The position numbers were made by a program, and so were the translations under genes. A stretch of DNA of 55,074 nt from Actinomycetes bacterium (lineage in GTDB: Bacteria > Actinomycetota > Acidimicrobiia > Acidimicrobiales > RAAP-2), in assembly GCA_021798955.1 (NCBI GenBank), contig JAJZBK010000019.1, positions 1-55,074 of the forward strand, read 5' to 3'. Of the stretch, positions 35,761 through 44,941 are shown one piece after another; positions within the stretch are counted from its first letter, which is position 1; each line of letters opens with the position of its first letter. The notes beneath the pieces were generated by a model. It was not told the origin of the DNA and did no database searches. It was given only the letters and a program-made list of their open reading frames with translations.

Positions 35761-36834
35761 TCAGCGGTCGCCGCCCGAGCCGCCCACCCCCACCGCCGTA
35801 CTGTCGAGGTCCCAGCCCGTCCGCTCGACGCACCACGCCCACAGCGCGGCCCGTGCCTCGGCGTACTGTCGAGGCGGCAGCCAGGTGGTTGGGATCCGGT
35901 GCTCGCCTCGCCGGTGGCGGTCGAGCCAGACACCATCCGTCGACCTGGTGCCTTCGGCTGAAGCGGCCAACCACACCACCGTGTCGGCACCGTCGGCCGG
36001 CTGCCGGAGCAGCGGCCGCAGGTACCGTCGGAACCCCGGTAGGCCGCTGGCCAACCCGGGGGTGTCCACCCAACCGGGGTGCATGACCGGGAACGCCGGA
36101 CCGTCGGAGCCAAGCCGTTGGGCCCACTCGTGCGCTATGAGCAGTTGGGCTCGCTTCACGTGTGCATAGACCGCCACGCCGTCGTAGTGCAGCGGATCGG
36201 GCTCGAGCGCGGCCAACGAGAACCGCTTGGTATAGAGCCCACCCGAAGAGACGGTGAGCACACGGGCCCGCTCGGGCCCAGTGGTGAGCACCGGAAGCAG
36301 GAGGCCCGTCAGCAGGAACGGCGCCAGCAACTGGACGCCAGCGGTGAGCTCGGCTCCCTGCGGGGTGGTGGCACGCTGCCGGTTCAACGCTCCGGCGTTG
36401 TGGACCAACACGTCGACATGACGGTGGCGGGCGGTGACTGCTGATGCCAGTTCCCGCACCTGGTCGAGGTCGGCAAGGTCGGCCAACGAGGAGGAGACCG
36501 TGGTGCCTCGAGCCACCGCGGCGACGGCGCGAACGGCCTCCTCCAGGCGGCGCGGCTCACGTCCGACCAGGTGAACGATGGCCCCGAGCCGAGCCAGCCC
36601 GATCGCGGCCGCGAGCCCGATCCCGGACGTCGCCCCGGTGACGACCGCGGTGCGACCGTCGAGGGAGGGAGGGTCGTCCCATCCCTCGCATCGACGTCGG
36701 ACATCCGGCCCGATACGGGAAAAACTGCCGACCACCGACGCCTCGAGGACCCCGTCGACAACCCGGCAGACCCACGGTGGCAGTCGACGACCCGATGAGG
36801 CTGCCGTCGTCACCGACGGGTCGGTCCCGCTCAT
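35761..36834 (-). CDS. Short-chain dehydrogenase/reductase (DHRS12-like)
   Basis: A 357-residue SDR with about 58 extra residues before the Rossmann fold. Visible are the cofactor motif TGATSGIG, HNAG, the catalytic Ser in TVSSGG, and YAHVKRAQ (Tyr-x3-Lys). This subgroup is commonly found next to SRPBCC, COG2907, DUF1365 and CFA-synthase-like genes, as here. A role in oxidising or reducing a modified lipid is inferred. ATG 36834 overlaps the SRPBCC stop (ATGA). Confidence 0.88.
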   Translation of the reverse strand: MSGTDPSVTTAASSGRRLPPWVCRVVDGVLEASVVGSFSRIGPDVRRRCEGWDDPPSLDGRTAVVTGATSGIGLAAAIGLARLGAIVHLVGREPRRLEEAVRAVAAVARGTTVSSSLADLADLDQVRELASAVTARHRHVDVLVHNAGALNRQRATTPQGAELTAGVQLLAPFLLTGLLLPVLTTGPERARVLTVSSGGLYTKRFSLAALEPDPLHYDGVAVYAHVKRAQLLIAHEWAQRLGSDGPAFPVMHPGWVDTPGLASGLPGFRRYLRPLLRQPADGADTVVWLAASAEGTRSTDGVWLDRHRRGEHRIPTTWLPPRQYAEARAALWAWCVERTGWDLDSTAVGVGGSGGDR

Positions 36835-37298
36835 CGAGAGCGCTGGACGTGCCGGACCGGGCGCGGGCCGGACAGCACACGGCGCAACCCGGCGATGCCG
36901 CGGTCACCGATCCGCCGGAACGCCGGCCCGAGGAGGGGAGCAGCCAGACGGGCCAACCTCTTCGGCGTCAGCTCGGCGTGGTAGTGGAGACGTGCACCGC
37001 CCTCGGGGCCGGCGCCGACCGTCACGGTGTCGACCGATCGGACCCAGCCGTTCTCGCCAGCCAGCACCACCTGTCTCGGGGGGTCGAAGGCGACCACCCG
37101 GTAGTCGATTCGCGTCGTGCGCCCGCCAAGGCGGACCCACAGGCGGAAGACGCTGCCCACGCCCACGGGACCGGAACCGAGACGTTCCGCTCGGGCCACG
37201 CCGGGATCCCACTCGGCAGCCAACGAGAACTCGGCGAGGTAGGCGAACGCCTCGTCGGGCGCCCACTCGGTGGTGACGTCGGCGTCGTAGGTCGGCAC
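36831..37298 (-). CDS. SRPBCC-family lipid/ligand-binding protein
   Basis: A 155-residue START/Bet v1-like protein. The pattern starts TTEWAPDEAFAYLAEFSLAAEWDPGV and continues with RLGSGPVGVGSVFRLWV and beta strands, ending in a long helix. Such proteins bind or transfer hydrophobic ligands. GTG 37298 is chosen because AAGGAG lies six bases upstream; ATG 37322 has no such site. It is the first gene of the leftward arm of the divergent lipid cluster. Confidence 0.85.
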   Translation of the reverse strand: MPTYDADVTTEWAPDEAFAYLAEFSLAAEWDPGVARAERLGSGPVGVGSVFRLWVRLGGRTTRIDYRVVAFDPPRQVVLAGENGWVRSVDTVTVGAGPEGGARLHYHAELTPKRLARLAAPLLGPAFRRIGDRGIAGLRRVLSGPRPVRHVQRSR

Positions 37299-37360
37299 GG
37301 CCGCTCCTTTCAGAGACGACACCTGAGCCAGGGAGCCGGGCCGGTGTCACGGATTTAGCA

Positions 37361-37371
37361 CTAATTATTAG
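37361..37371. promoter_or_regulatory. AT-rich palindrome in the divergent lipid-cluster promoter
   Basis: CTAATTATTAG is a perfect 11-base palindrome inside TTTAGCACTAATTATTAGGATA, one of the most AT-rich patches in the window. It lies between the SRPBCC gene (minus) and the COG2907 gene (plus) and probably holds both -10 regions. A good operator candidate for the CarH-like regulator, unproven. Confidence 0.45.
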
Positions 37372-37409
37372 GATAGGGGGACGACCACCGGACCCGTCCC
37401 CGGCCGGCA

Positions 37410-37430
37410 CTGTCGAGACGGTCTCGACAG
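37410..37430. promoter_or_regulatory. Perfect 21-bp palindrome before the COG2907 gene
   Basis: CTGTCGAGAC (37410-37419), a central G, and its exact reverse complement (37421-37430). It is 37 bases before GTG 37468, in the likely 5' leader or promoter edge of the rightward operon. It could be an operator or an RNA hairpin. Confidence 0.5.
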
Positions 37431-37467
37431 GCCCCGTCTGGGCGCCATCTTCGAAGGAGCACCCGAC

Positions 37468-38730
37468 GTGCGCATCGCCATCGTGGGGACCGGCGTGGCC
37501 GGCCTCGTCGCCGCCCACCTGCTCGACCGTCGCCACGACGTCACCGTCTTCGAAGCCGACAGCCGCCCCGGAGGCCACGCCAACACCGTGCGCGTCGAGG
37601 TAGACGGACGCACCCACGACGTCGACACCGGGTTCCTCGTCTACAACGACCGCAACTACCCGGGGCTGGTCCGGCTGTTCGACCGCCTCGGGGTGGCGAC
37701 CAAGCCCAGCGACATGAGCTTCAGCGTCTCCGACCAGACGAGCGGGATCGAGTGGCGGGGAACCTCCCCGTCGACCGTGCTGGCGCAGCGCCGGAACGCC
37801 GTCCGTCCGGCCTTCCTCCGCATGCTCGCCGACGTAGTGCGCTTCAACCGGACGGCCCGCGCCCTGCTCGCCGACGGCACGGACACCCGGTCGCTCGACG
37901 AGCTCCTCGCCCAGGGAGGGTGGTCACGTGGGTTCATCGAGTGGTACCTCCTCCCCATGGGATCGTCGATCTGGTCCGCCGACCCGTCCACGTTCCTCGA
38001 CATGCCGGCTGCGACCTTCGCTCGCTTCTTCGACAACCACGGGCTGCTCTCCCTGGGTGACCAGCCTGCCTGGCGCACGGTAGAGGGGGGGTCTCGCCAC
38101 TACGTGGACGCCGTCCTCTCCCCGCTCGGACGGCGAGTGCGGCTGGCCACCCCGGTCTCCAAGGTGACCCGCTTGGCCGAGGGGACGGCGTGGAGCGGCG
38201 TCGAGGTGCTGACCGCCAACGGCCCCGAGCACTTCGACCACGTCGTGCTCGCCTGCCACAGCGACCAGGCGCTCGAGCTGCTCTCAGACCCGTCGGACCT
38301 CGAACGGGACGTCCTCGGGGCGATCCGGTACCAGCCCAACCTCGCCACGCTCCACACCGACGAACGGCTCCTCCCTCGGAACCGCAGAGCGTGGGCCAGC
38401 TGGAACTACCACCGCCTCGAACACCAGCCTCACCGTGCCACCCTCACCTACCGGCTCCGAAGCCTCCAGGGGGTCGACGCCAGCCGCGAGCTGCTGGTCA
38501 CCCTCAACCGCGACGAAGACATCGCCCCTGACGCAGTGTGCGGGCGCTTCGCCTACGCCCACCCCATCTTCGACCGCGCCGCCGTCGCTGCCCAGCGCCG
38601 CTACGACGACCTGGTGGGCGAGCGCCGCCGGACGTGGTTCTGCGGGGCGTACTGGGGCTATGGCTTCCACGAAGACGGGCTGGTCAGCGGGGTGCGGGTG
38701 GCCCGGGCTCTGGGCGGGGACCCGTTGTGA
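37468..38730 (+). CDS. COG2907-type FAD-dependent amine oxidase/desaturase-like protein
   Basis: A 420-residue flavoprotein. The FAD motif RIAIVGTGVAGLVAAHLLD is at residues 2-20, followed by EADSRPGGHANTV and DVDTGFLVYNDRNYPGL, which mark the COG2907 group. The C-terminal WGYGFHEDGLVSGVRVA closes the FAD site. These proteins occur beside CFA-synthase-like methyltransferases and DUF1365 genes; related flavoproteins act on fatty acyl chains, so lipid desaturation or oxidation is a reasonable inference. AAGGAG precedes the GTG start. First gene of the rightward operon. Confidence 0.88.
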   Translation: MRIAIVGTGVAGLVAAHLLDRRHDVTVFEADSRPGGHANTVRVEVDGRTHDVDTGFLVYNDRNYPGLVRLFDRLGVATKPSDMSFSVSDQTSGIEWRGTSPSTVLAQRRNAVRPAFLRMLADVVRFNRTARALLADGTDTRSLDELLAQGGWSRGFIEWYLLPMGSSIWSADPSTFLDMPAATFARFFDNHGLLSLGDQPAWRTVEGGSRHYVDAVLSPLGRRVRLATPVSKVTRLAEGTAWSGVEVLTANGPEHFDHVVLACHSDQALELLSDPSDLERDVLGAIRYQPNLATLHTDERLLPRNRRAWASWNYHRLEHQPHRATLTYRLRSLQGVDASRELLVTLNRDEDIAPDAVCGRFAYAHPIFDRAAVAAQRRYDDLVGERRRTWFCGAYWGYGFHEDGLVSGVRVARALGGDPL

Positions 38731-39656
38731 CGACGGTGCCCTGGCGGTGGCGCAGGGACGGGCGACGAGCGCAGCAGGAGCCACTGCGCAGTGCCCTCTA
38801 CGAGGGGACCGTCGTCCACCGCAGGCACGACGCCCTCGGGCATCACTTCCGGGCTCCGCTCTTCATGGTGGCCCTCGACCTCGACGAGGTCGAGGCGCTG
38901 TGCCGGCGACATCCGCTGTGGTCCGCCGAGCGGCGCAACGTCGTGTCGTTCCGGCGCTCCGACCACCTCGGTCCCCCGGAGGTCCCGCTTTCCACCGCGG
39001 TCCGCCAGCTGGTCACCGAGCGCACCGGGCTGACGACAGACGGGCCCGTGGTCCTCCTCACCCACCTGCGCACGTTCGGCTGGCTGTTCAACCCGATCAG
39101 CGTGTACTTCTGCTACGACGGCACAGGCAAGGGGGTGGTCGCGACGGTGGCCGAGGTGACGAGCACCCCATGGCACGAACGCACGGCGTACGTGGTGGAA
39201 GGAACCGGCCCGCAGGCTCTGCCCAAGCAGCTGCACGTGTCTCCGTTCCTCCCCATGGACCTCTCGCACCGCTTCGCCTGCACCCCGCCCGGTGAGCGGC
39301 TCACGGTGCGGGTGGACGATGTACGGAACGCCAGCACCGACCACGACCACGGCGAGACTGTCTTCAGCGCCACGCTGGCGCTCACTCGGACCGAGCCGAC
39401 ACGCTCGGCCATGAGCCGAGTGCTCGTCCGCTACCCGCTCCTGACAATGCGGGTCTCTGCCGGTATCTACTGGCAGGCGTTCGTCCTGTGGCGAAAGGGC
39501 GCACCCTTCTACCCTCATCCCGACGCCGCTCAGCGGTCGACCGACCGCTCCCGAGCGGGCCGAGGCCGCTGCCCCGGGCACGTCCCTGGTCGCACTGCCA
39601 GCCCGGCCCACCCTGCCCGACGAGCCGGCAGGAAGATCAGGAGCGACCGGGCGTGA
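38727..39656 (+). CDS. DUF1365-family protein
   Basis: A 309-residue protein from GTG 38727, which overlaps the upstream stop (GTGA). Typical DUF1365 features are SALYEGTVVHRRHDALGHHF near the N-terminus, LLTHLRTFGWLFNPISVYFC in the middle and KQLHVSPFLPMDLSHRF later. Biochemical role unknown; the family is nearly always linked to COG2907 and CFA-synthase-like genes. The last 45 residues are basic and Pro-rich and probably not part of the domain. Confidence 0.88.
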   Translation: MTTVPWRWRRDGRRAQQEPLRSALYEGTVVHRRHDALGHHFRAPLFMVALDLDEVEALCRRHPLWSAERRNVVSFRRSDHLGPPEVPLSTAVRQLVTERTGLTTDGPVVLLTHLRTFGWLFNPISVYFCYDGTGKGVVATVAEVTSTPWHERTAYVVEGTGPQALPKQLHVSPFLPMDLSHRFACTPPGERLTVRVDDVRNASTDHDHGETVFSATLALTRTEPTRSAMSRVLVRYPLLTMRVSAGIYWQAFVLWRKGAPFYPHPDAAQRSTDRSRAGRGRCPGHVPGRTASPAHPARRAGRKIRSDRA

Positions 39657-40867
39657 CGGCGACCCACCGGGCCTCGGCCCGCGCCGCCCGCCTCCTCGCC
39701 CGGCACGTCCGGGGCGGGACCCTCGTCGTCGACGACCGCCTCGGCACGCACACCTTCGGCGCCGGTTCGCCCGAAGTCCGGGTGCGAGTCGCCGACGATG
39801 CCGCCTACGCCGCCCTCCTCCGGCACGGCTCGGTCGGCCTCGCCGAGTCCTACGCCGACGGACAGCTCACCTGCGATGACCCCTGCGGGCTCATCCGGGT
39901 GCTGGCGCGATCGACCGCACCGCTCACCGCGCTCTCGGACCGCATCGGGCACCTCGGCGCCGTGCTGGGCGACCCGTTCCGACGCCTCGCCCCGCCCTCG
40001 GCAGCGGACGACCGGCGAAACGTGCGGGCGCACTACGACCTCTCCAACGAGTTCTTCGCCCTCTTCCTCGACGAGACGATGACCTACTCGTGTGCCGTCT
40101 TCGAGCAGCCCGAGGCGACGCTCGCCGATGCCCAACGGGCCAAGCTCGACCGGCTGTGCACCAAGCTCGACCTCGGACCCGACGACCACCTCGTCGAGAT
40201 CGGGACCGGATGGGGCGGTCTCGCCTTGCACGCAGCCTCCCGCTACGGCTGTCGGGTCACGACGACGACCATCTCGGCCGCCCAGTTCGACCTGGCCCGT
40301 CGTCGCGTCGAGGCCGCCGGCCTGTCCGACCGGGTAACGGTGCTGGACGGCGACTACCGCGAGCTCACCGGGACCTTCGACAAGCTCGTCTCCGTCGAGA
40401 TGGTCGAGGCCGTCGACTGGCGTCGCCACGACACCTTCTTCGCTACGTGTGCCCGCCTGCTCCGCCCCGGCGGACTGGCTGCGATCCAGGCCATCACCAT
40501 CGACGACCGGAGCTTCGACCGGGCGAAGAACCACTCGGACTTCATCACCGAGGTCATCTTCCCCGGTGGGTGCATCCCGTCGGTCGCCTCGTTGGTCCGG
40601 TCGATCTCCCGGTCCACTCCCATGACCGTGGTCGACGTGGAGGACATCGGTCGCCACTACGCCGAGACTCTGTCCCGTTGGCGGGACAACCTCCGGGCCA
40701 ACCGACCGGCCGTGCGCGCGCTCGGCTTCGACGAACGGTTCCAACGCCGGTGGGAGCTCTACTTCGCCTACTGCGAAGCGGCCTTCCTCGAGCGCCACAT
40801 CAGCGATGTCCAGCTGGTGCTGGCGATGCCGGGTTGGGACCCTCCCCTGCTCACCCGGGTCCGCTGA
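39653..40867 (+). CDS. Cyclopropane-fatty-acyl-phospholipid synthase-like methyltransferase
   Basis: A 404-residue SAM-dependent enzyme. The family core is intact: VRAHYDLSNEFFALFLDETM, TYSCAVF, the SAM motif EIGTGWGGLALHAA, VSVEMVEAVD, FFATCARLLRPGG, and HYAETLSRWRDN near the end. Members methylate the double bond of acyl chains in membrane lipids, giving cyclopropane or methyl-branched (and furan-precursor) products. GTG 39653 overlaps the DUF1365 stop (GTGA). It ends 45 bases from the regulator gene on the other strand; that gap holds two imperfect 21-base repeats. Confidence 0.92.
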   Translation: MTATHRASARAARLLARHVRGGTLVVDDRLGTHTFGAGSPEVRVRVADDAAYAALLRHGSVGLAESYADGQLTCDDPCGLIRVLARSTAPLTALSDRIGHLGAVLGDPFRRLAPPSAADDRRNVRAHYDLSNEFFALFLDETMTYSCAVFEQPEATLADAQRAKLDRLCTKLDLGPDDHLVEIGTGWGGLALHAASRYGCRVTTTTISAAQFDLARRRVEAAGLSDRVTVLDGDYRELTGTFDKLVSVEMVEAVDWRRHDTFFATCARLLRPGGLAAIQAITIDDRSFDRAKNHSDFITEVIFPGGCIPSVASLVRSISRSTPMTVVDVEDIGRHYAETLSRWRDNLRANRPAVRALGFDERFQRRWELYFAYCEAAFLERHISDVQLVLAMPGWDPPLLTRVR

Positions 40868-40912
40868 GGCCCACGTCGGTGCACGCCAGACCCACGTAGG
40901 AGCACGCCGACC

Positions 40913-41938
40913 TCACGACCGCTCCGACCTCCCGCCGACTCGGGCGTCGACGGCGGCCACCGCGTCGAGCGCCGTCCTGCCAGTGAACCCGTCGGCCCCG
41001 AGGTCGGCGGCGTGGCGGGCATCAGGCACCGCTGCACCGCCCGCCAGCACGGTCGCCCCGGCCGCCCGCGCTGCCGTGACCGCCTCCCGGGCGGCGTCGA
41101 GATGCTCGGCGACGGTGACGCCCACCAGCACGACAGAGCTCCGTCCGGCGGCACGCTCCTGCCCGACGGCGTCGACGAAGGCCGCGGGTGGCACGTCGGG
41201 CCCGAGGTCGACCACCTCGTAGCCGGCGGCCCGCAGGAGGTCGGCGACCATCGCCACTGGGATGCCGTGGCGCTCGCCGGACGGCGCGCCGACCACCACC
41301 GACCCATGGCGCCGTCCCCGACGGGCGAAGCGCGGGCTCAGCCGCCCGATGAGCCGGAGCGCCACCGCAGTCGCTCGGTGCTCGCCCCCGACGCCGAGGG
41401 TTCCCGCCTCCCATCGATCGCCAACCTCGGCGAGTGCCGGTGCCAACAGGTCGACATAGAGGGCGGAAAGCTCGACACCCGCCACCTGGGCATCCTCGAG
41501 GATGGTCCACGCCCCCGCCTCGTCGCCGGCGACCAGCCGCGACGCCAGACGGCTGTGGCGGAGGGGCGCCTGGTGGCGGCCTGCCACCTCGACTGGGCCG
41601 TTGCCCATGGCTGCCCTGCTGCCCCTGGCTGGACCGGTGGTGAAAGCTCGACCGTTGGTGATGGACCGGCGGTTGGTTGCGGCGGGGCCCGTGGTTGCGG
41701 CAGGACCGGTACCCCGAGCGCCGGCGACGAGCGCTTCCACGTCTCCCAGCTCGATCTGCCAGCGACCAGCCCGCCGTTCGGCAGCCAGGCGACCGGTGCG
41801 CACGTAACGGTAGGCCGTCATGTAGTGCACGCCGAGCCGGGCAGCCGCCTCGGACAGCCCCATCAGCTCGGAGGAGGCTCGGTGGCGGTGCTCGCCCGAG
41901 GCGACGGGGGTCGGACGCTCGTCGTCAGACGTCGGCAT
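40913..41938 (-). CDS. CarH/LitR-like regulator: HTH plus B12-binding domain
   Basis: A 341-residue protein. Residues about 26-72 are an excisionase/MerR-like helix-turn-helix (LSEAAARLGVHYMTAYRYV...GRLAAERRAG). A low-complexity linker (75-120) leads to a four-helix cap with Trp176-x9-Glu186-His187, the W-x9-EH signature that in CarH packs over the adenosyl group of B12. The Rossmann-like B12 domain follows with ERHGIP (His224 as the lower cobalt ligand candidate), VVDLGPDVPP and ATVLAGGAAVP. The usual ExHxxG ends in Pro rather than Gly. In CarH/LitR, light breaks the cobalt-carbon bond and releases DNA. It lies tail to tail with the lipid operon. Confidence 0.85.
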   Translation of the reverse strand: MPTSDDERPTPVASGEHRHRASSELMGLSEAAARLGVHYMTAYRYVRTGRLAAERRAGRWQIELGDVEALVAGARGTGPAATTGPAATNRRSITNGRAFTTGPARGSRAAMGNGPVEVAGRHQAPLRHSRLASRLVAGDEAGAWTILEDAQVAGVELSALYVDLLAPALAEVGDRWEAGTLGVGGEHRATAVALRLIGRLSPRFARRGRRHGSVVVGAPSGERHGIPVAMVADLLRAAGYEVVDLGPDVPPAAFVDAVGQERAAGRSSVVLVGVTVAEHLDAAREAVTAARAAGATVLAGGAAVPDARHAADLGADGFTGRTALDAVAAVDARVGGRSERS

Positions 41939-42285
41939 GGCACTCTCAGGCTATGGCCCCGGCATCCGATCCCGGTCGCCGTAGAGCTGGCCGCCGGTAG
42001 AGCTGGCCCGGTCGGCAGAGCCGGACGGCAGGCCCGGTCGGCAGAGCCGGACACCCTGCCCCTACACTGGGGCGCGCCGTCGTGAGCCCTGCGATGCCCT
42101 CGGGACTTCACGTGTCCGCACCGAGGGGCCTGACGGTCACGAGCGGCCGGCAGCCGGACGCACCCACTGCAGTCGTCCGGCGCGCGCTGACCACAGGGTG
42201 GGCTGGGCGGTCCAGACGACGGCAGGTTCGTCCAACAAGACCGGCGGGCGGGCGACCACGGGAACGACGAACAAGGGAGCAGGCA
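41939..42285. other. Divergent 347-base gap with direct repeats
   Basis: The gap between the B12 regulator and the 6-phosphogluconate dehydrogenase gene carries GTAGAGCTGGCC-like repeats (from 41991) and a 22-base direct repeat beginning GGCCCGGTCGGCAGAGCCGG at 42005 and 42031. Promoters for both genes should lie here; no clear -35/-10 pair is seen and no credible gene. Confidence 0.5.
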
Positions 42286-43305
42286 ATGGAGCTTGGCATG
42301 GTCGGTTTGGGCCGGATGGGTGCGAACCTGGTACGTCGTGTCCAGCGGGCAGGCCACACGTGCGTCGTCTACGACGTGGACGCGGCCGCGGTCGACGCGC
42401 TGGTCGCCGATGGGGCTACCGGCGCGTCGTCACTGGCCGACCTCGCCGCCAAGCTGTCGGCACCACGGGCTGTGTGGGTGATGGTCCCTGCCGGCGAGAT
42501 CACCGAACGGACCGTGGCCGAGCTCGCCGACCACCTCGAGGCGGGTGACGCCATCATCGACGGCGGCAACTCGTCCTACCGCGATGACCTGTCCCGAGCC
42601 GCTGCCGTCGGCCCGAAGGGGATCCACTACGTCGACGTCGGGACGAGCGGGGGCGTCTGGGGGCTCGAGCGCGGTTACTGCCTCATGATCGGTGGCGACG
42701 ACGAGGTCGTCGAGCGGCTCGATCCGATCTTCTCCGCCATCGCCCCGGGGCTCGAGGCTGCCGAACGTACGCCCGGCCGGGATGGCGAGCCGTCACGTGC
42801 CGAGCTCGGCTACCTCCACTGCGGCCCAGTGGGTGCCGGCCACTTCGTCAAGATGGTCCACAACGGCATCGAGTACGGCATCATGGCTTCCTACGCCGAG
42901 GGGCTCAACATCCTGCGCCACGCCGATGCCGGGACAGCGACCCGCACCGCAGACGCCGAGACGGCACCCCTGGAGCACCCCGAGCTCTACCAGTACACCC
43001 TCGACATCCCTGCCGTGGCCGAGGTGTGGCGGCGAGGAAGCGTCATTGCCTCGTGGCTCCTCGACCTGACCGCCGCTGCGCTGGTCGACGCCCCTGACCT
43101 GCACGAATTCGCTGGACGGGTGTCCGACTCGGGCGAGGGCCGCTGGACGGCCATCGCAGCCGTGGAGGAGGGGGTTCCCGCTCCGGTCCTGACGGCCGCG
43201 CTCTTCTCGCGCTTCGCGTCGCGCGACCTCGACCACTTCGGCAACCAGGTGCTCTCGGCCATGCGACAGCAGTTCGGCGGCCACGCAGAGAAGCCGACCG
43301 AGTGA
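42286..43305 (+). CDS. gnd: 6-phosphogluconate dehydrogenase, decarboxylating (short YqeC/GndA type)
   Basis: A 339-residue enzyme of the short Gnd class that converts 6-phosphogluconate to ribulose 5-phosphate with CO2 release. The cofactor motif MVGLGRMGANLVRRVQRAGH is at the N-terminus, then DGGNSSYRDD, VDVGTSGGVWGLERGYCLMIGG, and the catalytic region GPVGAGHFVKMVHNGIEYG with the catalytic Lys. AGGGAG is seven bases before ATG 42286. It overlaps prfC by four bases (GTGA). Confidence 0.92.
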   Translation: MELGMVGLGRMGANLVRRVQRAGHTCVVYDVDAAAVDALVADGATGASSLADLAAKLSAPRAVWVMVPAGEITERTVAELADHLEAGDAIIDGGNSSYRDDLSRAAAVGPKGIHYVDVGTSGGVWGLERGYCLMIGGDDEVVERLDPIFSAIAPGLEAAERTPGRDGEPSRAELGYLHCGPVGAGHFVKMVHNGIEYGIMASYAEGLNILRHADAGTATRTADAETAPLEHPELYQYTLDIPAVAEVWRRGSVIASWLLDLTAAALVDAPDLHEFAGRVSDSGEGRWTAIAAVEEGVPAPVLTAALFSRFASRDLDHFGNQVLSAMRQQFGGHAEKPTE

Positions 43306-44921
43306 CCGCTCTCGCCGACGCCCCGACCGGCGCCGGAGACGGAGCCCCCGGCCCGATCCTCGCCGAGGCGGCACGGCGTCGCACGTTCGCCATCATCAGC
43401 CACCCCGACGCCGGCAAGACCACCTTGACGGAGAAGTTCCTCCTCTACGGCGGGGCGATCCTCGAAGCAGGGGCCGTGAAAGCCCGAGACGGCCGCAGGC
43501 GGGCGACGTCGGACTGGATGGCCCTCGAGCAACAGCGCGGCATCTCGATCACCTCGACGGTGCTCCAGTTCGCCTACCGAGGCCACGTGGTCAACCTGCT
43601 CGACACACCCGGCCACCGCGACTTCTCGGAGGACACCTACCGAGTCCTCACCGCCGTCGATGCCGCGGTGATGGTCCTCGACATGGCCAAGGGGATCGAG
43701 CCCCAGACCCTCAAGCTCTTCGAGGTGTGCCGGGCCGAGCACGTGCCCATCCTCACGTTCCTCAACAAGGCCGACCGTCCCGGGCGCGACCCGCTGGAGC
43801 TGCTCGACGACATCGAGGCTCGCATCGGCCTCCGAGCGACCCCGGTCACCTGGCCCGTCGGCGACCCCGGCGACCTGCGCGGCGTCGTCGACCGGCGGGA
43901 CGGCACCTTCGTCCGCTTCGTGCGCTCGGCGCACGGCGCCACCGAGGCCGTCGAGGAGGTCGTCGACCCCGACCGGGCGGCTCACGAGGAGGGCGCGGCG
44001 TGGAGCCAAGCCACCGAAGCGTGTGCCCTGCTCGACGAGGTGGGCGCCGACCTCGACGTGAAGACGTTCCTCGCCGGCGAGTCGAGCCCGCTGTTCGTCG
44101 GTTCGGCACTGACCAACTTCGGCGTTCGCCACTTGCTCGACGCCGTGGTCGACCTCGCCCCGCCGCCGAGCGCCCGGCTCGACGCACAGGGGGTCCCTCG
44201 CCAGCTCGACGCACCCTTCGCCGGGTTCGTCTTCAAGATGCAGGCCAACATGGACCCCGCTCACCGCGACCACGTCGCCTTCGTCCGGGTGTGCTCGGGT
44301 CGTTTCGAGCGGGGCATGGTGGCGACCCACGAGCCCTCGGGGAGGCCCTTCGCCACCAAGTACGCGGCGGCCCTCTTCGGTGCCGAGCGCACGACCATCG
44401 ACGAGGCATACCCGGGGGACGTGGTGGGACTGGTCAACGCCTCGGAACTGCGCATCGGTGACACCCTCTATGCGGGGGAGCCGGTGGCGTTCCCACCGAT
44501 CGTCTCGTTCGCGCCCGAGCTGTTCGCCACAGCGCTGAACGTCGACACGTCGCGTGCCAAGCAGTTCCGGCGCGGTCTCGAACAGCTCGAGCGGGAGGGC
44601 GTCGTCCAGGTCCTCGCCGATCCCCGGGGCGACACCACACCGCTGCTCGGCGCGGTCGGCCCCATGCAGTTCGACGTCGCCGTCCACCGCATGGCCAACG
44701 AGTTCGGCACCACCGTGGCCCTCGAGCAGACCGGCTTCCGCGAGGCCCGACTGACCGACGCCACGACCGCCGACGCGCTCGTGGGCGAGCCCGGCGTGCG
44801 CGTGGTCAGGCGCCGCGATGGCGCGCTCCTCGCGCTCTTCGAGAACCGCTACCGCCGCGAACGCCTGGCCACCGAGCACCCCGACTGGTGCCTCGACCCG
44901 TTGGTGGGCGACGGATCGTAG
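43302..44921 (+). CDS. prfC: Peptide chain release factor 3 (RF3)
   Basis: A 539-residue translational GTPase of normal RF3 length. G1 SHPDAGKTTLTEKFLLYGGAI, the RF3-specific RDGRRRATSDWMALEQQRGISI with the conserved Thr/Ser switch, G3 DTPGHRDF, G4 NKAD, and the C-terminal VGPMQFDV...HRMANEFG are visible. RF3 recycles RF1/RF2 from terminated ribosomes and aids quality control. Its overlap with gnd is odd functionally and suggests simple co-transcription. Confidence 0.95.
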   Translation: MTALADAPTGAGDGAPGPILAEAARRRTFAIISHPDAGKTTLTEKFLLYGGAILEAGAVKARDGRRRATSDWMALEQQRGISITSTVLQFAYRGHVVNLLDTPGHRDFSEDTYRVLTAVDAAVMVLDMAKGIEPQTLKLFEVCRAEHVPILTFLNKADRPGRDPLELLDDIEARIGLRATPVTWPVGDPGDLRGVVDRRDGTFVRFVRSAHGATEAVEEVVDPDRAAHEEGAAWSQATEACALLDEVGADLDVKTFLAGESSPLFVGSALTNFGVRHLLDAVVDLAPPPSARLDAQGVPRQLDAPFAGFVFKMQANMDPAHRDHVAFVRVCSGRFERGMVATHEPSGRPFATKYAAALFGAERTTIDEAYPGDVVGLVNASELRIGDTLYAGEPVAFPPIVSFAPELFATALNVDTSRAKQFRRGLEQLEREGVVQVLADPRGDTTPLLGAVGPMQFDVAVHRMANEFGTTVALEQTGFREARLTDATTADALVGEPGVRVVRRRDGALLALFENRYRRERLATEHPDWCLDPLVGDGS

Positions 44922-44941
44922 GGCGAGCGCGGGGGCGGGCG

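Noticed and set aside
42987..44879. 630-codon minus-strand open frame opposite gnd and prfC
   Set aside because: Antisense shadow; prfC on the plus strand has all GTPase motifs.
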